The position numbers and the translations under genes are program-made. A stretch of DNA of 9,228 nt from Alphaproteobacteria bacterium (GTDB lineage: Bacteria; Pseudomonadota; Alphaproteobacteria; Rhodobacterales; Rhodobacteraceae): assembly GCA_030424705.1 (NCBI GenBank), contig JAUHWJ010000040.1, positions 1 through 9,228 on the forward strand. The letters are read 5' to 3'. The stretch's first letter is position 1. Each line of letters starts with the position of its first letter. Of the stretch, positions 7,050 through 9,228 are shown in pieces. Below the pieces are notes generated by a model that was not told where the DNA came from, searched no databases, and worked only from the letters and a program-made list of their open reading frames with translations.

Positions 7050-8753
7050 GTGGCGATTGCGATACAGGGGCGCTTTGTTTCTCCGCCGCAACACGCTCGG
7101 GCCGGACAGGCGAGTGACGGAGCGTTCGCGGTGGACCCGGTGGTCTTGCGCAAGGTCGGTCCTGGCGCGCCGCTGCCGGCCGCGTTGCGCGCGCGGATGG
7201 AAGGCGTCTTCGGAGCCGATTTCTCCGCCGTGAGGGTTCACGTCGGCCCTCAGGCCGGATCGATCGGAGCCATCGCCTTCGCCGCGGGAGCGGACCTCTA
7301 TTTCACCCCGGGCAGCTACCGCCCCGAGACGGCGGAGGGGCGGCGGCTCATCGGGCATGAACTGGCCCATGTGGTGCAGCAGAGACAGGGGAGGGTGCGC
7401 GCCGCCGCCTCCGGCCTATGCGTGGTGCAGGATCCCGCACTGGAAGCTGAGGCCGAGCGTATGGCCCGGCGCGTCGAAGCCGAGCCTCCGGTCCGCGCAT
7501 TGCAGGCCATGCAGGCTTCGCCCGCCGCTGCGGCTCCGGCGAATTCGATACAGCCGTTCCGGCATGCGCCCCGAGACCAGCCCAACAAGTACAAGAGCCG
7601 TCAGGTCATCATGGACCGGCGCGACAGGCGCATGCATGAAGCAGAGGAGAGACGGCGAAAATTTCTCGACCTCGACCGCTACATCCGCAACGTCGTCGGG
7701 CCATGGGCCACGCAGGCGAGGATTGCGCAGATCATCGCGGAGGACTTCGACGCGCTCGGTCATGACAAGACGCTCAAGACCAAGCCGTCGATGGTCAGTT
7801 TCGGCGTCAAGGGCGCCCCGAAGGGCTCGCAGCCCGTGCTCGGCCATGCCCGTTTCGGATATGTCGCGCCGTCGCGGATCAAGGGCCGCAAGGGCGACGA
7901 CCCGAAGCACAACCGGGCGATCTACCGCGGTTTCGTCGAGCAGGAGTTCTCCGGGGGAGCGAAGGGGGGAGGCGGGCCCGCAGTACGCATCTACGTCACT
8001 GTCGCCTCGGAAGCCAAGGTCAACAAGGACGGGACGAGCGACTACAAGGACATTCAGCAGGTCGCCGGGCGGGTGAAGATCTACACGGGGACGCAGGCCA
8101 ACCCCATTCTCTGGGTCAACGCGGGCCAGCCGCTTCGCGCGATCAAGTGGTACGAGAAGTACAAGGTTCAGGATGCAAGCTACAAGCCGCTGATCCGGTC
8201 GTTCCTCATCTCGAACGCGGCGTTCAGGGAGATATCGAAGAATGCGGGGCTGGAGGCCGAGGCGGGCCGAAAGGAGAACCGCGGGCGCAGCTTCAATGTG
8301 GACCGGCACTATGCGAGCGATCAGTTCGGCGTTCGCGGAAGCGACCTGCGCAAGCTGTCCGAGGCTGCCATTCCCGGCTCGCTCATCACCTATACCGACA
8401 ATCCGGCCCATGTGACGAAGCGCACCGCCGGCAGGATCGAGAGCCCGGGCGTGCTCAGAACGAGGCTCGGCGTTCCCCAGGAGACGATCCAGGGCATCTG
8501 GGTCGATCCGGTGAAAGGCGATTTTGCGGACAAGAAGGTCTTTGGCCGGAAGGCTGACGGCCTGATGGACGCTTACGCCATCTGGACCGGACAGGACATC
8601 TTTCTTTCCGACAAGATGAAGTCGATCCCAATTGACCGGCGCCGCCGCCTGATGGCGGATGAGTTGCGGGCCATCGGCAAGTTCATTCCTGCGGAGTACT
8701 GGGAGCGCATCGAGCGCGGCGAGGTTCCCGCTGATATAGCCAAGGGCCTTTAG
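7050..8753 (+). CDS. eCIS_core (DUF4157) domain protein with unassigned C-terminal region
   Basis: The product has 567 residues. Residues about 40-145 match the eCIS_core domain (formerly DUF4157, Pfam PF13699): PLPAALRARMEGVFGADFSAV, VRVHVGP, GADLYFTPGSYRP and then HELAHVVQQ at 103-111. That motif keeps the HExxH form of zinc metallopeptidases (H103, E104, H107). The acidic segment LEAEAERMARR (131-141), also typical of the family, could supply a third metal ligand. A short Ala/Pro linker (155-170) leads to a charged region (about 180-210) and then roughly 350 residues that I cannot place. Known relatives occur in contractile injection system loci and in toxin-like proteins with variable C-termini, so this may be an effector or toxin carrier. 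There is no signal peptide. GTG at 7050 has GGAG (7039-7042) seven bases upstream. Codon choice looks less GC-biased than in the neighbours. The next gene starts 44 bases downstream. Confidence 0.85.
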   Translation: MAIAIQGRFVSPPQHARAGQASDGAFAVDPVVLRKVGPGAPLPAALRARMEGVFGADFSAVRVHVGPQAGSIGAIAFAAGADLYFTPGSYRPETAEGRRLIGHELAHVVQQRQGRVRAAASGLCVVQDPALEAEAERMARRVEAEPPVRALQAMQASPAAAAPANSIQPFRHAPRDQPNKYKSRQVIMDRRDRRMHEAEERRRKFLDLDRYIRNVVGPWATQARIAQIIAEDFDALGHDKTLKTKPSMVSFGVKGAPKGSQPVLGHARFGYVAPSRIKGRKGDDPKHNRAIYRGFVEQEFSGGAKGGGGPAVRIYVTVASEAKVNKDGTSDYKDIQQVAGRVKIYTGTQANPILWVNAGQPLRAIKWYEKYKVQDASYKPLIRSFLISNAAFREISKNAGLEAEAGRKENRGRSFNVDRHYASDQFGVRGSDLRKLSEAAIPGSLITYTDNPAHVTKRTAGRIESPGVLRTRLGVPQETIQGIWVDPVKGDFADKKVFGRKADGLMDAYAIWTGQDIFLSDKMKSIPIDRRRRLMADELRAIGKFIPAEYWERIERGEVPADIAKGL

Positions 8754-8797
8754 CGGAAGGCGCGGTTCTGCTGGCCGCGATAGGGGGGCCTTGCGTC

Positions 8798-9228
8798 ATG
8801 GATCATCAGGAAGACGCGCCGGAGCCCCTGCTCCTCCGGGCCCCGCCGGATTCGGCCGGCCTCCGGCTCGACCGGGCGCTGGCGGAGGTTCTGCCCGAAG
8901 GGCTCAGCCGCTCCCGCCTCGCCGCGCTGATCCGGGCCGGCGCGCTCTCGCTCGGCGGCGAAACGGTCAGCGACCCCCGCGCCAAAGTCAAGCCGGGGGC
9001 GGACTATCTCCTGCTCCCGCCCGAGCCGGAGGCGGCGGAGCCTGAGCCGGAGGCGATCCCGCTCGTCGTGGTCCATGAGGATGCGGACCTCGTCGTGGTG
9101 GACAAGCCGGCCGGCATGGTCGTCCACCCGGCGCCGGGGGCGGAGCGGGGCACGCTTGTCAATGCGCTTCTCCATCATTGCGGGGATAGCCTCTCGGGCG
9201 TCGGCGGCGTCCGGCGCCCCGGAATCGT
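8798..9228 (+). CDS. RluA/RluD-family 23S rRNA pseudouridine synthase, N-terminal part
   Basis: The first 143 codons are present; the gene runs off the right edge. Residues about 22-67 (RLDRALAEVLPEGLSRSRLA and on to KVKPG) form an S4 RNA-binding domain. An acidic Pro/Glu linker (74-87) leads into the synthase domain with DADLVVVDKPAGMVVHPAPG (95-114) and GTLVNALLHHC (118-128). The window stops at RRPGI, just before the expected HRLDxxTSG motif with the catalytic Asp. The S4 domain plus this motif set fits the RluD subtype, which modifies helix 69 of 23S rRNA; RluC-type enzymes share the layout, so I give no symbol. ATG at 8798 has a G-rich AGGGGGG (8782-8788) nine bases upstream. It may be cotranscribed with the eCIS_core gene, as only a weak hairpin (8761-8779) separates them. 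Confidence 0.9.
   Translation, partial: MDHQEDAPEPLLLRAPPDSAGLRLDRALAEVLPEGLSRSRLAALIRAGALSLGGETVSDPRAKVKPGADYLLLPPEPEAAEPEPEAIPLVVVHEDADLVVVDKPAGMVVHPAPGAERGTLVNALLHHCGDSLSGVGGVRRPGI

Noticed and set aside
7416..8411. Minus-strand open frame opposite the eCIS_core gene
   Set aside because: The plus-strand frame contains the eCIS_core motifs and has a start with a ribosome binding site; the antisense product shows none.
7050..8753. A complete contractile injection system locus
   Set aside because: Only the eCIS_core domain protein is present; no sheath, tube, baseplate, spike or ATPase gene lies in the window.

Overview
The window looks like a chromosomal segment of a very GC-rich alphaproteobacterium, most likely in or near the Rhodobacterales (Rhodobacteraceae/Paracoccaceae). 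The pointers are the short class I IlvC, the zwf-pgl gene pair, a small single-pass membrane protein resembling the DUF6476 family, and an RTX protein with the alphaproteobacterial type C-terminal D-F-I-F ending. No species assignment is possible from the sequence alone. I see no insertion sequence, tRNA, rRNA, CRISPR array or integrase.

Layout. At the left edge is the start of a secreted staphylococcal-nuclease-like protein on the minus strand, cut by the window. About 300 bases of non-coding sequence follow, then ilvC (ketol-acid reductoisomerase, branched-chain amino acid synthesis), which ends in a strong intrinsic terminator. Next are a small secreted PepSY-like protein, a DMT/EamA-family membrane exporter with a possible 11-codon leader ORF overlapping its GTG start, and the zwf-pgl pair. 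zwf and pgl carry out the first two steps of the oxidative pentose phosphate / Entner-Doudoroff route and overlap by 4 bases.

The right half is more accessory. A 429-residue RTX calcium-binding protein has an unrecognised N-terminal domain, an Asp/Arg low-complexity block, 17 tandem nonapeptides and a type I secretion-like C-terminus. It converges on a small membrane protein gene on the minus strand, and the two share a perfect 12-bp hairpin. Diverging from that gene is a 567-residue protein with an N-terminal eCIS_core (formerly DUF4157) domain carrying HELAHVVQQ, followed by about 400 residues that I cannot assign. The window ends in the N-terminal part of an RluA/RluD-type pseudouridine synthase, cut just before its catalytic Asp motif.

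The most unusual content is the eCIS_core protein. That domain is known from extracellular contractile injection system loci and from toxin-like multidomain proteins, but here it stands between housekeeping-type genes with no injection-system structural gene in view. Its long C-terminal region is the best candidate in the window for something undescribed. The second is the RTX protein, whose β-roll repeats alternate strictly between two nonapeptide types, giving an 18-residue super-repeat that should put an Arg-rich ladder on one face.
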